Shown here piece by piece: positions 24,943 through 33,449 of a stretch of DNA of 64,000 nt (positions are counted from its first letter, which is position 1; each line of letters opens with the position of its first letter). The notes beneath the pieces were generated by a model, which was given only the letters and a program-made list of their open reading frames with translations, ran no database searches and was not told the DNA's origin. The position numbers were made by a program, and so were the translations under genes. Source of the stretch: Hyphomicrobiales bacterium (GTDB lineage Bacteria > Pseudomonadota > Alphaproteobacteria > Rhizobiales > Rhizobiaceae); contig UBJR01000010.1 in the NCBI GenBank assembly GCA_900465675.1, positions 1 to 64,000 on the forward strand, given 5' to 3'.

Positions 24943-26859
24943 ATGTTCGATAAATCCGCACAGCTTATACTTGCGTTCCCGCGGCCGGCGAAACGGGTCA
25001 TCGCGCTGCTGTTTGATGCGTGTCTGTGCATCTTGACCGTGTGGCTCGCATTCTGCTTTCGTTTCAACGATTGGTACGCGCTGTCGGGCGTGCAGTTCTT
25101 GACGATCCCAGTATCGCTGGTCATCGCGTTGCCGTTGTTCATTACGTTTGGGCTTTATCGCGCGATATTCCGCTTCATGGGCTGGGCCGCCTTTTCGACG
25201 ATCATCAAGTGTGTGCTGATCTACGGTCTCGTCTATATGGTAATATTCACCGTCATAAGCGTGCCGACAGTGCCTCGTACGGTCGGAATATTGCAGCCGA
25301 TGCTGTTGTTGCTCGCCGTTGGTCTGTCGCGCTTTGTGGCGCGCTATTTCCTCTACGACGCTTATAGCGAAATCCTCAGTCAGGCCGCGCCGATACGTAC
25401 TCTGGTATATGGTGCCGGCTCGCAGGGGCGGCAGCTCGTGAGCGCTTTGGGACATTCCGCCGAGTTCAAGGTTGTCGGCTTCCTTGATGATGATAATGGC
25501 CTGAATGGCATGTCGCTCAATGGCGTGAAGATCTACAGCCCCGATAAGATCGAGAAGGTGTGCGGGGATCTCGAAGTCAAGACCGTTCTTCTTGCTCTTC
25601 CACAAATCGATCGCAGTCGGCGCAACGAAATCATCGAGCGCCTACGCTCGGCGAAGGTCGCCGTGCGGACGGTTCCCGATATCAGCGCGCTGGCAACCGG
25701 TCAGGCACAGTTGACGGATCTTCAAGACCTGGATGTCGAGGACCTTCTGGGGCGCACGGCCGTCAAACCGAATACCGGATTGCTGGAACATAACGTTCGC
25801 GATCGGATCGTCCTAGTCACGGGCGCCGCCGGCTCCATCGGCAGTCAGTTGTGTCGCGAGATTGCCAGGCTGAGTCCCAAGGCGCTCCTGCTTTTGGATC
25901 AGAACGAGTTCGGCATCTACTCTCTTCAGGGTGAATTGGCCGGCGAGGATGTGGAGCCGTCATTTCCGATTGTTCCTCTACTTGCTGATGTTTGCGACGA
26001 GCATCGCATCAATACGATCATCCAGACCTGGAAGCCTGCCACGGTCTATCATGCTGCAGCCTACAAGCATGTGCCGCTGGTGGAGCAGAACCCCGCCGAA
26101 GGCGTGAAGACAAATGTCTTTGGAACGCTGACAGTGTCGAAGGCCGCCCTGGCAGCCGGCGTCGAGCGCATGATCCTGGTCAGCACGGACAAAGCCGTCA
26201 GGCCGACCAATGTCATGGGCGCGACGAAGCGGTTGGCCGAAATGATTCTGCAGGCGCTCGCCGAGGAGCGCGGGCCCACGACCTTCTCCATGGTACGCTT
26301 CGGCAACGTGCTGGGATCGTCCGGTTCCGTCGTGCCGCTCTTCCGACAACAGATCAGTCGGGGTGGACCGATCACACTGACGCACGAGGAGATCACGCGC
26401 TTTTTCATGACTGTGCCGGAAGCCGCGCAGCTTGTTATCCAGGCAGGCGCGATGGCAACCGGCGGTGATGTCTACCTGCTTGATATGGGCGAGCCGGTCA
26501 AGATCATCGATCTTGCGCGTCGCATGGTTGAGCTGTCCGGCCTGACCGTCCAGGACGGGCAAAACCCGGGCGGCGACATTAGCATCGTGACGACAGGACT
26601 TCGACCGGGTGAGAAATTGTACGAAGAGCTGCTGATCAACGACAATCCGGAGGCTACCGACCACCTCAAGATCTGGCGTGCGCGCGAGCAGTTCCTTAAC
26701 TGGTCGCTACTGTCGGGCAAACTCGAAACACTCTCGCAATTCGCGCGGGATGGTGACGCCAGGCGACTGAAGGCGGCACTGAGCGATTTGGTGCCGGGAT
26801 ATAGTCCTATGGACCGTGTAGTTGATCTCGTCGCACTCCGGCAGGAGGTTTCTCAATGA
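24943..26859 (+). CDS. membrane-bound UDP-sugar 4,6-dehydratase (CapD/WbpM/PglF family)
   Basis: A 638-residue protein. Four N-terminal membrane helices (residues 15-135) are followed by a CoA-binding-like Rossmann domain (VYGAGSQGRQLVSALG) and then an SDR catalytic domain with VTGAAGSIGSQLCREI, AAYKHVPLVE and the D-K catalytic stretch VSTDKAVRPTNVMGATKR. ATG 24943 has GGAG seven bases upstream. This family converts UDP-GlcNAc to UDP-4-keto-6-deoxy-GlcNAc at the inner membrane. The next two genes complete the order known in Rhizobium etli as wreV-wreQ-wreU, which makes and transfers N-acetylquinovosamine, the first O-antigen sugar. That parallel is recalled from the literature on R. etli; assigning the product QuiNAc here is inference. 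Confidence 0.85.
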   Translation: MFDKSAQLILAFPRPAKRVIALLFDACLCILTVWLAFCFRFNDWYALSGVQFLTIPVSLVIALPLFITFGLYRAIFRFMGWAAFSTIIKCVLIYGLVYMVIFTVISVPTVPRTVGILQPMLLLLAVGLSRFVARYFLYDAYSEILSQAAPIRTLVYGAGSQGRQLVSALGHSAEFKVVGFLDDDNGLNGMSLNGVKIYSPDKIEKVCGDLEVKTVLLALPQIDRSRRNEIIERLRSAKVAVRTVPDISALATGQAQLTDLQDLDVEDLLGRTAVKPNTGLLEHNVRDRIVLVTGAAGSIGSQLCREIARLSPKALLLLDQNEFGIYSLQGELAGEDVEPSFPIVPLLADVCDEHRINTIIQTWKPATVYHAAAYKHVPLVEQNPAEGVKTNVFGTLTVSKAALAAGVERMILVSTDKAVRPTNVMGATKRLAEMILQALAEERGPTTFSMVRFGNVLGSSGSVVPLFRQQISRGGPITLTHEEITRFFMTVPEAAQLVIQAGAMATGGDVYLLDMGEPVKIIDLARRMVELSGLTVQDGQNPGGDISIVTTGLRPGEKLYEELLINDNPEATDHLKIWRAREQFLNWSLLSGKLETLSQFARDGDARRLKAALSDLVPGYSPMDRVVDLVALRQEVSQ

Positions 26860-26899
26860 CGTTTTCCAACTCGCAAGAAAGTAGATGCCGGAGGCTGAG

Positions 26900-27829
26900 A
26901 TGTTTCTCGTAACCGGCGCCTCTGGCTTCGTCGGTCGGGGGCTTTTGCGCACTTTGCAGCAACGCGCGATTCCGTTTCGTGGCACGAGCAGAAGCGCAGG
27001 TCTCGTGTCTGTAGGCGACATTCACGGCGCGACCGACTGGTCTGCCGCCTTGGAAGGTATTGATGTCATCATCCATCTAGCGGCCGTTAATCAAAACGTT
27101 GTCGAAGGCTCGACAGCGGTTTTCGCCGAGTATCGATCGGTGAATGTCGAGGGGACCATTAATCTTGCGCGTCAGGCAGCGGCTGCCGGTGTCAGAAGGT
27201 TCGTCTTTCTCAGCTCGATCAAGGCGAACGGCGAGGAGACGGCCAGGGGCAAGCCCTTCACGGCTGCGGGTAACCCTGCTCCGCAAAGTGATTACGGCCG
27301 AACCAAGCTTGAAGCCGAACAAAGGCTCACCCCCCTTAACAACAGCACGAAAATGGAAATCGCCGTCATTCGATCTCCCTTGGTCTACGGCCCCGGTATG
27401 CGCGGAAGCTTCCAGGCACTTGTGCGGCTGGTGCAACGCGGCTTGCCGCTACCCTTCGCTTCAATCGATAACCGCCGCTCGATGGTGTATCTTGAGAACT
27501 TAACCGATCTGATCGTGGCCACAGCCACCCATCCGGATGCCGCAGGTGGGACGTTCATGGTTGCCGACCGGAAGAGTCCATCTACGCCCGAACTGGTGCG
27601 CATGATTGCGGCGGCAACCGGCTCGTCGACCTCGCTGCTGCCGTTTCCGCCAGCACTGTTGGAGCTCGTGGGGAGCGCTACGGGAAAACGCGAACTGGTC
27701 CATCGTCTTACGCGCTCGCTAGAGGTCGACATCTCCGAAACCAACCGCCGTCTTGGCTGGACACCGCCATTTGAGATGGGCGACGCGCTGTCACGAACGC
27801 TTGACCTCGCACAATACGCCGAGGAGTGA
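26900..27829 (+). CDS. NAD-dependent epimerase/reductase of the SDR family (WreQ/4-keto-reductase type)
   Basis: A 309-residue SDR with GASGFVGRG at the N-terminus, VIIHLAAVNQNV, FVFLSSIKANGEE and the Y/K pair in SDYGRTKLEAE. ATG 26900 has GGAGG five bases upstream and is preferred to ATG 26885. It sits 40 bp after the dehydratase and one base before the sugar transferase. In R. etli and Pseudomonas B-band-like loci the gene in this position reduces the 4-keto-6-deoxy-HexNAc intermediate, giving QuiNAc or FucNAc. Which epimer is formed is not visible in the sequence. Confidence 0.8.
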   Translation: MFLVTGASGFVGRGLLRTLQQRAIPFRGTSRSAGLVSVGDIHGATDWSAALEGIDVIIHLAAVNQNVVEGSTAVFAEYRSVNVEGTINLARQAAAAGVRRFVFLSSIKANGEETARGKPFTAAGNPAPQSDYGRTKLEAEQRLTPLNNSTKMEIAVIRSPLVYGPGMRGSFQALVRLVQRGLPLPFASIDNRRSMVYLENLTDLIVATATHPDAAGGTFMVADRKSPSTPELVRMIAAATGSSTSLLPFPPALLELVGSATGKRELVHRLTRSLEVDISETNRRLGWTPPFEMGDALSRTLDLAQYAEE

Positions 27830-27830
27830 T

Positions 27831-28409
27831 ATGACAAGCAAGCTCAACCAACGGATCAAGAGGGCATTTGATTTTTGTGCGGCGGCGGGCGGCTTGGTCG
27901 TTCTGTCCCCCGTTCTGCTTGTGCTCACTGTCACGGTCCGGCACTCATCGCCCGGCGGCGCGTTCTTTCGTCAACAGAGAGTGGGACGAGGCGAGGTTCC
28001 GTTCACGTGCCTGAAGTTCAGGACGATGGCGGCAGGCACGCCAAACGTAGGTTCTCATGATGCCGCAGAAGCCTGGATCACGCCAATCGGCAAGACGCTC
28101 CGTGCCTACAAGCTCGATGAGTTGCCGCAGCTCGTTAACGTGCTGAAAGGTGAGATGAGCCTTGTAGGCCCGCGTCCCTGCCTGCCGAGCCAGTCTGATG
28201 TCATCGCTGCGCGCAGAGCCAAGGGTGTATTTGTTGTTCGCCCGGGCATCACCGGTCTGGCGCAAATCGCCGGTATTGACATGTCGACCCCGGAAAAACT
28301 TGCGGCCGCCGATGCCGAGTATGTGGAGACCGCCAGCCTCTGGCATGACATTGCCATGATCCTGGGCTCTGTAATCGGCAAGGGAAAGGGTGATGCCGCG
28401 CTAAAGTAA
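27831..28409 (+). CDS. undecaprenyl-phosphate sugar-1-phosphate transferase (priming enzyme, WreU/WbaP-C type)
   Basis: A 192-residue monotopic phosphoglycosyltransferase with one N-terminal hydrophobic segment (AAAGGLVVLSPVLLVLTVTV) and the family blocks FFRQQRVGRGEVPFTCLKFR, KLDELPQLVNVLKGEMSLVG and GPRP, then RPGITGLAQIAG. It is a short form without the extra N-terminal domains of WbaP. It transfers a sugar-1-phosphate to undecaprenyl phosphate to start O-unit assembly. ATG 27831 follows the previous stop by one base, with GAGGAG just before it. It is clearly separate from ExoY at 59807, so the window has two priming enzymes for two polymers. Confidence 0.85.
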   Translation: MTSKLNQRIKRAFDFCAAAGGLVVLSPVLLVLTVTVRHSSPGGAFFRQQRVGRGEVPFTCLKFRTMAAGTPNVGSHDAAEAWITPIGKTLRAYKLDELPQLVNVLKGEMSLVGPRPCLPSQSDVIAARRAKGVFVVRPGITGLAQIAGIDMSTPEKLAAADAEYVETASLWHDIAMILGSVIGKGKGDAALK

Positions 28410-28785
28410 GCATCGAAACGGAAGTCGAAAGCTTGAACCGGACCGCAAAACCCATCAGGTCGCCATTCCGGAAGCGTCTGTGTTCTCGCAAGATCAATAT
28501 CGTATTTTTATTGGTAAGGACGCCATGCGAATGGCTGAGATGAGAAATTCCGCTCCGTAAATAGCAGCGACAGGATATGTTGGCGGTCGGCTTGTCTTCG
28601 AGCATCGAGATCGAGCTAGCGGTTTCCGATGCCGGATGCCATTTCGACCGTCAATATGTACTTTCGGTTGCTGCCCGGGTTTTGAAAACAATGCTTGCCA
28701 CACTGCGGCGATGCAGCTTATTTGCATCGCAACCGATGCTGGACAATGCAGTTCCGGCTCCTGAATATTGGCATGTGAGGCGGCT
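28410..28785. other. intergenic gap before the ligase gene
   Basis: About 375 bp between two same-strand genes with no supported coding frame on either strand. It is large enough for a separate promoter for the 28786-31403 pair, but I see no clear -35/-10 pair or terminator. Confidence 0.4.
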
Positions 28786-30135
28786 ATGTTTTCCAAGGTG
28801 CGGGCGGTTCTGGACGATGGGTTCATCGTCGGTTTGGTGTTCGCGCTTTTCCTTGCCGGCAAGATAGTGCCTTATTTGGTCGTCGTCGGTGTCGTGCCGA
28901 TAGTGATCTTCTGGAACAAATCTGATTACGCAAGCTCGCGCAGCGCAATCCTGCGCTTTGCGTTGCCGGCCGCGGGCTATTTTGCTTTCTGCCTTCTGCT
29001 TTTAGTTTTCTATCCAGGTCTTCAGGCCGGCGAGAAGCCGCCTCGTAACCCAGATTTGGAACTTTATGCGATCGCAATTGCTATGCTCGCGATTGGTTTT
29101 TTACGCGGCCAGCAGATCAAGAATTTGTATGGTCGCTTTCATGTTGTCGCTCCTTGGTCGCTTGTCGCTGCCTTCGCTGTGCTCAGCGGTTACATGTTTC
29201 TCGGCATCCGGGATAGCTGCCGCGTAAGGGCGGAAGCAGCTTGGCCGTTTATTCCTGCGGTTATCTTCACGACTCTGGCCTTCTTGTTGCTCCTTGACTG
29301 GGAGGATTCATCGAGACGCGCGCGTTTCCTACGCCTTGCGCTGATCTCGCTCAGCATCGTTGTCGTACTCGGCTACACGGGCTCACGCGGTGTCGCAGTG
29401 GCACAGTTTGGAGTGCTTGCAACATTTATGCTGTTGCGCCTGTCACGAAAGTTTCTAGCCGCACTTCCCACAGCAAATGAGCTCTTGGCCTCGGCAGCTG
29501 TTGGGATGTTGCTCTGCCTGCCAGTCCAAGCAGCAACGGGATGCAATAATTTTGGCAGGCTTCCAGCAGTTTTCGATATTTTTGGCAACGCTTATGCAAT
29601 CGATGCGGAAGCGCCGACAGATGGCGCCAAGCCCGGAACCGCAGTTCAGATTGAAACCAATGAGGGCCAAGGTGTTGCGTTGCGCGCTGAAGCGGAGCGT
29701 GCAGCAGCCCAACGGTCTGGTGATCCTTCGATAACGCTACGTCTGGATATGTGGGCTGTTTCAATAAAAGCTATTCGCGAAGCGCCTTTCTTTGGTCACG
29801 GTGCACTGTCACTTCGGTCGATCATTCAAGATCGGTTTGGTTTCGAGCATAACCACAATCAGTATCTGTCGTGGCTGGTGACTGGGGGGATCGTTTTCTT
29901 ATGTTTTGGCTTGCTGTTCTTGTTCACGCCTTATCTGCTCTCCTATGGTCTTCCACCCGCTAACCGGGCAGTTTTGACGTTGTCTGTCACCGGGCTTTGG
30001 GGCATAGCGATGGTCTTCGATTCTTTTCTAAGTCTCGATTTCTACCTGCATTATTTCAGTTTGTTGCTCGGCTTCTTGTTCGCTCTGACAAGCGATATGG
30101 TTCGAGCAAAACGCCCGCAGAACGAGTGCAACTGA
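28786..30135 (+). CDS. O-antigen ligase or polymerase (Wzy/WaaL superfamily)
   Basis: A 449-residue polytopic membrane protein with about 11 helices. The C-terminal half has an extended loop (from CNNFGRLPAVFDIFGNAYA) and the superfamily motif FEHNHNQYLSWLVTGGIVFL, where the conserved H-N-x-Y/L segment is seen. It acts at the periplasmic face, either joining O-units (Wzy) or transferring the chain to lipid A core (WaaL). ATG 28786 is preferred over TTG 28768 because GAGG lies seven bases upstream. Together with the fusion protein at 21014, the locus has two such enzymes, one perhaps Wzy and one WaaL. Its stop overlaps the next start (TGATG). Confidence 0.8.
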   Translation: MFSKVRAVLDDGFIVGLVFALFLAGKIVPYLVVVGVVPIVIFWNKSDYASSRSAILRFALPAAGYFAFCLLLLVFYPGLQAGEKPPRNPDLELYAIAIAMLAIGFLRGQQIKNLYGRFHVVAPWSLVAAFAVLSGYMFLGIRDSCRVRAEAAWPFIPAVIFTTLAFLLLLDWEDSSRRARFLRLALISLSIVVVLGYTGSRGVAVAQFGVLATFMLLRLSRKFLAALPTANELLASAAVGMLLCLPVQAATGCNNFGRLPAVFDIFGNAYAIDAEAPTDGAKPGTAVQIETNEGQGVALRAEAERAAAQRSGDPSITLRLDMWAVSIKAIREAPFFGHGALSLRSIIQDRFGFEHNHNQYLSWLVTGGIVFLCFGLLFLFTPYLLSYGLPPANRAVLTLSVTGLWGIAMVFDSFLSLDFYLHYFSLLLGFLFALTSDMVRAKRPQNECN

Positions 30136-31403
30136 TGCCGCAAGATACCGTTTTCTTCGATGTTACAGAAGCTTTGCTATCTGCTTCGGCTCGGCGCATC
30201 CAAAATTATGGCATTGCCCGGACGGTTGTCGAGGTCGGCAAAGAGGCTGCTCCACTTGATGAGAATATCCGCTTCGTTGTTTTTTCTTTCGGCACGCGAT
30301 GCTTTTACGAAGTGAAATGGCACAGGGCCGACGATGGCACGGTGGTATTTGATTTGCCGGAAAATGTCGGGCAGCGCTGGTTTCGGACATATTACGGCGG
30401 AGCGTTTCTGCTGTCGGGCATTGCGCATCTGCTCAATATCTCGATGGCATCAAGGCGCAACAAACGGCTCTGGGAGAAGAACGCAAGTAGCCTTTCGAAG
30501 ATCGATATCCAGGATGGGTTATTCGTTTCGGCGGGGCGGCCGAAGTTGATCGTCGACATGATCAAGGCACTGAAGAATGCTGGATCCCAGGCGGCCGTCG
30601 TGCCGCTGCTTCATGATTTTATGCCATTGCATAATGGTGCCACAAAGCGGTTCCGTCGTTTCGACCGCAATTTCCTGCGGGACAACCGCTTCGTTATCGA
30701 GCGGTCGAAACTGATCCTCGCCAATTCCGAATTCACAAGGGACGAACTGGGACGCTTTGCTGCGGCAAGAACGCTGCCGAAACCGGGGCCGGTCGCGGTC
30801 GTCCCGCTGGTTCACCATTGTCCTGATGGTGTCGAGGCTCCGGAAATCAGCCTGCCTGCGGCACCTTACCTGCTTTCCGTGGGGGTTAATCTTGGCCGAA
30901 AGAATATCGAGGTGGTGTTTAATGCACTGCTGCGGATGAAGGCAGCAGGCCGTGAAGTTCCCAATCTTGTTCTTGCCGGTGCTCCCCGGAAGAGACTTAA
31001 GCGCTACGCGGAGCAGGCCGCGTTGCGCCCAATTCGTGACCATATCATTTTTGCCAAGAACCCCAATCAGACCGATCTCGTCCGTCTTTATACCAATGCC
31101 CTCGCGGTAGTGGTTCCGAGCCGCATAGAAGGCTGGGGGCTGCCTGCCGGTGAAGCACTGTGGTGCGGAACGCCGGCGATCTGCTCGACCGCCCCGGTCC
31201 TGCGCGAAGTTTGCGGTGACCTGGGTCTCTATTTCGATCCGGATGATCCAGATGCGTTGGCAGCGCTGGTCGATAAGCTGATGCAGGATACATCGTACCG
31301 CGAAAGCTTGCGGCAGCAGATAGCGGGGGCCAAGCCCCGGCTGCGCACCTGGAAGACTGTCGCAGGGGAAGTCTTGGCCGCTCTTCGCGCGATAAAGCGT
31401 TAG
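30135..31403 (+). CDS. GT4-family glycosyltransferase (fourth), mannosyltransferase-like
   Basis: A 422-residue protein. The N-terminus FFDVTEALLSASARRIQNYG and GIARTVVEV is typical of a GT4 subgroup with the (D)V(T)xLxxxxxxxxxTGIxR pattern found in O-antigen and capsule mannosyl- or rhamnosyltransferases. The donor-site domain carries LSVGVNLGRKNIEVVFNAL, PSRIEGWGLPAGEALWCGTP and VLREVCGDLGLYFDPDDPD. It overlaps the ligase stop by one base (TGATG), implying coupling. It is the last gene of the O-antigen locus. Donor sugar is not known. Confidence 0.8.
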   Translation: MPQDTVFFDVTEALLSASARRIQNYGIARTVVEVGKEAAPLDENIRFVVFSFGTRCFYEVKWHRADDGTVVFDLPENVGQRWFRTYYGGAFLLSGIAHLLNISMASRRNKRLWEKNASSLSKIDIQDGLFVSAGRPKLIVDMIKALKNAGSQAAVVPLLHDFMPLHNGATKRFRRFDRNFLRDNRFVIERSKLILANSEFTRDELGRFAAARTLPKPGPVAVVPLVHHCPDGVEAPEISLPAAPYLLSVGVNLGRKNIEVVFNALLRMKAAGREVPNLVLAGAPRKRLKRYAEQAALRPIRDHIIFAKNPNQTDLVRLYTNALAVVVPSRIEGWGLPAGEALWCGTPAICSTAPVLREVCGDLGLYFDPDDPDALAALVDKLMQDTSYRESLRQQIAGAKPRLRTWKTVAGEVLAALRAIKR

Positions 31404-31419
31404 GCTGTTCAAGTTTTGA

Positions 31420-31590
31420 CGCCAGAGTAGAGCTGCTCTGGCTCGCGGTTGCGAGGCCTGCGATCTCGGGCAACAGATGCTGGAACTCTGGGAGCGCATC
31501 GGCGGCATCGGCCGCCTGTCGCAAGATCGCACCGACGAGATGGCCCTGGTGCTCTCAAGGCTGAGCTTCAGCTTGGAGTGGATCGAGTGA
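31420..31590 (+). pseudogene. short open tail of an unknown protein, possible gene remnant
   Basis: An open stretch of 56 codons ending in TGA at 31588 reads CEACDLGQQMLELWERIGGI and then GRLSQDRTDEMALVLSRLSF. It is coherent, amphipathic and protein-like, but it has no ribosome site, and the first in-frame ATG (31477) would give only 37 residues. I do not recognise the family. It may be the 3' end of a gene deleted when the O-antigen locus was exchanged, or chance. Confidence 0.3.
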
Positions 31591-31641
31591 GCGAGAGGGT
31601 GCGCCGGCTGCGCGGCGCGCCCTCTGACATCTGGCTAAGTT

Positions 31642-32295
31642 TCAGCGGTGATCCAGCCGCTCCACCAGCCGGTCGCCGAGCCACTGGATGCCGCAGACCA
31701 ACACGATGAGCACGATGACGACGGCGATCATTACCGATGTCTCGAAGCGCTGGTAGCCGTAGCGGATCGCCAGATCGCCGAGGCCGCCGGCACCAATCGC
31801 ACCGGCCATGGCCGAGGCGCCGATCAGCGTCACCAGCGTTACCGTGAAGCCGGCGACGATGCCGGGCAGGGCTTCGGGCACCAGCACCTCGCGGATGATC
31901 GTCCAGCGATTGCCGCCCATGGCGCGGACGGCGTCGATCAGACCTCGGTCGACTTCGCGTAGCGACACTTCGGCGATGCGGGCGTAATAGGGTGTCGCGG
32001 CGATGGCCAGCGGCACGATCGCTGCCCAGGTGCCGAGTGCGGTGCCGACGATCAGCCGTGTTAGCGGGATCAGCGCCACCAGAAGGATGATGAAGGGCAC
32101 CGAGCGGAAACCGTTGATGACCGCACCGAGGACGCTGTTGATCCAACGGTTCTCGGCAATGCCGCCGCGGGCCGTCAGCACCAGCGCCAGGCCAAGCGGC
32201 AGGCCGGCGACCAGCGAGATGATGCCGGATGCGGCGGTCATCAGGATGGTTTCCCAGAGCGACCGCAAGAGCAGGTCAAGCATGATCGGTGTCAT
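31642..32295 (-). CDS. metI: methionine ABC transporter permease
   Basis: A 217-residue inner-membrane permease, the same length as Escherichia coli MetI, with about five helices. The ABC-binding loop is EVSLREVDRGLIDAVRAMG (EAA motif), followed by ALPGIVAGFTVTLVTLIG. The MetI-specific N-terminus LLLRSLWETILMTAASGIIS is clear. It overlaps metN by 20 bases and is the last gene of metQ-metN-metI. It imports D/L-methionine with MetN and MetQ. ATG 32283 is an alternative start. Confidence 0.9.
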   Translation of the reverse strand: MTPIMLDLLLRSLWETILMTAASGIISLVAGLPLGLALVLTARGGIAENRWINSVLGAVINGFRSVPFIILLVALIPLTRLIVGTALGTWAAIVPLAIAATPYYARIAEVSLREVDRGLIDAVRAMGGNRWTIIREVLVPEALPGIVAGFTVTLVTLIGASAMAGAIGAGGLGDLAIRYGYQRFETSVMIAVVIVLIVLVCGIQWLGDRLVERLDHR

Positions 32296-33358
32296 AGCCG
32301 AGTACCTCCACCCGCGCCGAGCGGGCCGTCAGAAATTGTTCGACCTTGTCCTTGAGGCCGGGATCGCGGGCCGGGACGGCGATGAAGAAGCGCGCCACCG
32401 GCTGGTTCTGAATGTGATCGATGCCGCCATGGACGAGGCGGAAGGAATGCGGGAGCGCTGCCGAAAGATCGGCAAACAGCGCGCCCTGCGCCTCCGGTCC
32501 GGCGAGATCGACGCTGAGGATCACTTCGGTGCCGGTATCGGGCGAAAGCCTGGCGGCGATATGCTCCGGAAGCTGCGGGCGGATGCTGCCGAGCAGGCTC
32601 TTCGTGATAGTGCTCTGCGGATTGCCGAAGACCGACCAGACCTGACCTTCTTCGACGATCCTGCCTGCGTCGATGACGGCGACGCGATCGGCAATGCCGC
32701 GGATCACTTCCATCTCGTGGGTGATCAGCACCACCGTCAGCCCGAGCTTGCGGTTGATGTCCCTCAGCAGCGCCAGGATCGAACGGGTGGTTTCCGGATC
32801 GAGCGCCGATGTTGCCTCGTCGGAGAGAAGCAGAGCCGGGCGAGCCGCGAGCGCGCGGGCGATGCCGACGCGCTGCTTCTGGCCGCCTGACAGCGATGAG
32901 GGGTAGGCCTTTGCCTTGTCTGCCAGACCGACGAGATCGAGCAGTTCGCGTGCCCGCTTCAGGCGTTCGGCCTTCGCCACGCCTTCGATCTTCAGCGGTA
33001 GCGCGATGTTTTCCTCGACCGTCTTCGACGACAGCAGATTGAAATGCTGGAAGATCATGCCGATCCGGCGGCGCAGCGGCTGCAGCGCGCTTTCCGGGAG
33101 GCTGGTGATATCGCGACCCTCGATATGGATTTCGCCGCTATCGGCCCGCTCCAAACCATTCAGGCAGCGGATCAGCGTCGACTTGCCAGCGCCGCTGCGG
33201 CCAATGATCCCGAAGATCTCGCCTTTCCTGACCGTCAGCGAAATGCCGTCGAGGGCGGGCGTCTCACCGAAGCGGCGCTTGACGTCGACTAGCCGGACGA
33301 CATCGGCCGCGGCATCCTGCTTCGCCCCGATTGCCGGGGCGGACACGTATGAATTCAT
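32276..33358 (-). CDS. metN: methionine ABC transporter ATP-binding protein
   Basis: A 360-residue ABC ATPase. The Walker A motif is GRSGAGKSTLIR, the Q-loop is IGMIFQHFNLL, the signature is LSGGQKQRVGIARAL, the Walker B is ALLLSDEATSALDPET, and the switch histidine lies in LITHEMEV. After residue 260 comes the C-terminal NIL regulatory domain, which in MetN homologues senses intracellular methionine and inhibits transport. ATG 33358 is preceded by AAGGAA; the frame extends to 33382 without similarity. A strong hairpin separates it from metQ. Confidence 0.92.
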   Translation of the reverse strand: MNSYVSAPAIGAKQDAAADVVRLVDVKRRFGETPALDGISLTVRKGEIFGIIGRSGAGKSTLIRCLNGLERADSGEIHIEGRDITSLPESALQPLRRRIGMIFQHFNLLSSKTVEENIALPLKIEGVAKAERLKRARELLDLVGLADKAKAYPSSLSGGQKQRVGIARALAARPALLLSDEATSALDPETTRSILALLRDINRKLGLTVVLITHEMEVIRGIADRVAVIDAGRIVEEGQVWSVFGNPQSTITKSLLGSIRPQLPEHIAARLSPDTGTEVILSVDLAGPEAQGALFADLSAALPHSFRLVHGGIDHIQNQPVARFFIAVPARDPGLKDKVEQFLTARSARVEVLGYDTDHA

Positions 33359-33381
33359 TGTCTTTCCTTCAGAAATGCCCA

Positions 33382-33414
33382 AGGCGGCCCGGACGATTGA
33401 CGTCCGGACCGCCT
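33382..33414 (-). terminator. strong hairpin between metQ and metN (partial terminator or mRNA stabiliser)
   Basis: AGGCGGCCCGGACG (33382-33395) and CGTCCGGACCGCCT (33401-33414) form a 14-bp stem with one mismatch and a five-base loop. No T-run follows on the minus strand. Lying just after metQ and before metN, it could protect the metQ message or reduce read-through, giving more binding protein than permease. Confidence 0.6.
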
Positions 33415-33449
33415 CGGATTCGCGCCTTTCCCCCAGCGCGAATTTTGAC

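Noticed and set aside
30519..31532. Minus-strand open frame of 337 codons opposite the fourth GT4 gene
   Set aside because: It lies inside the intact GT4 gene and has no coherent motif.
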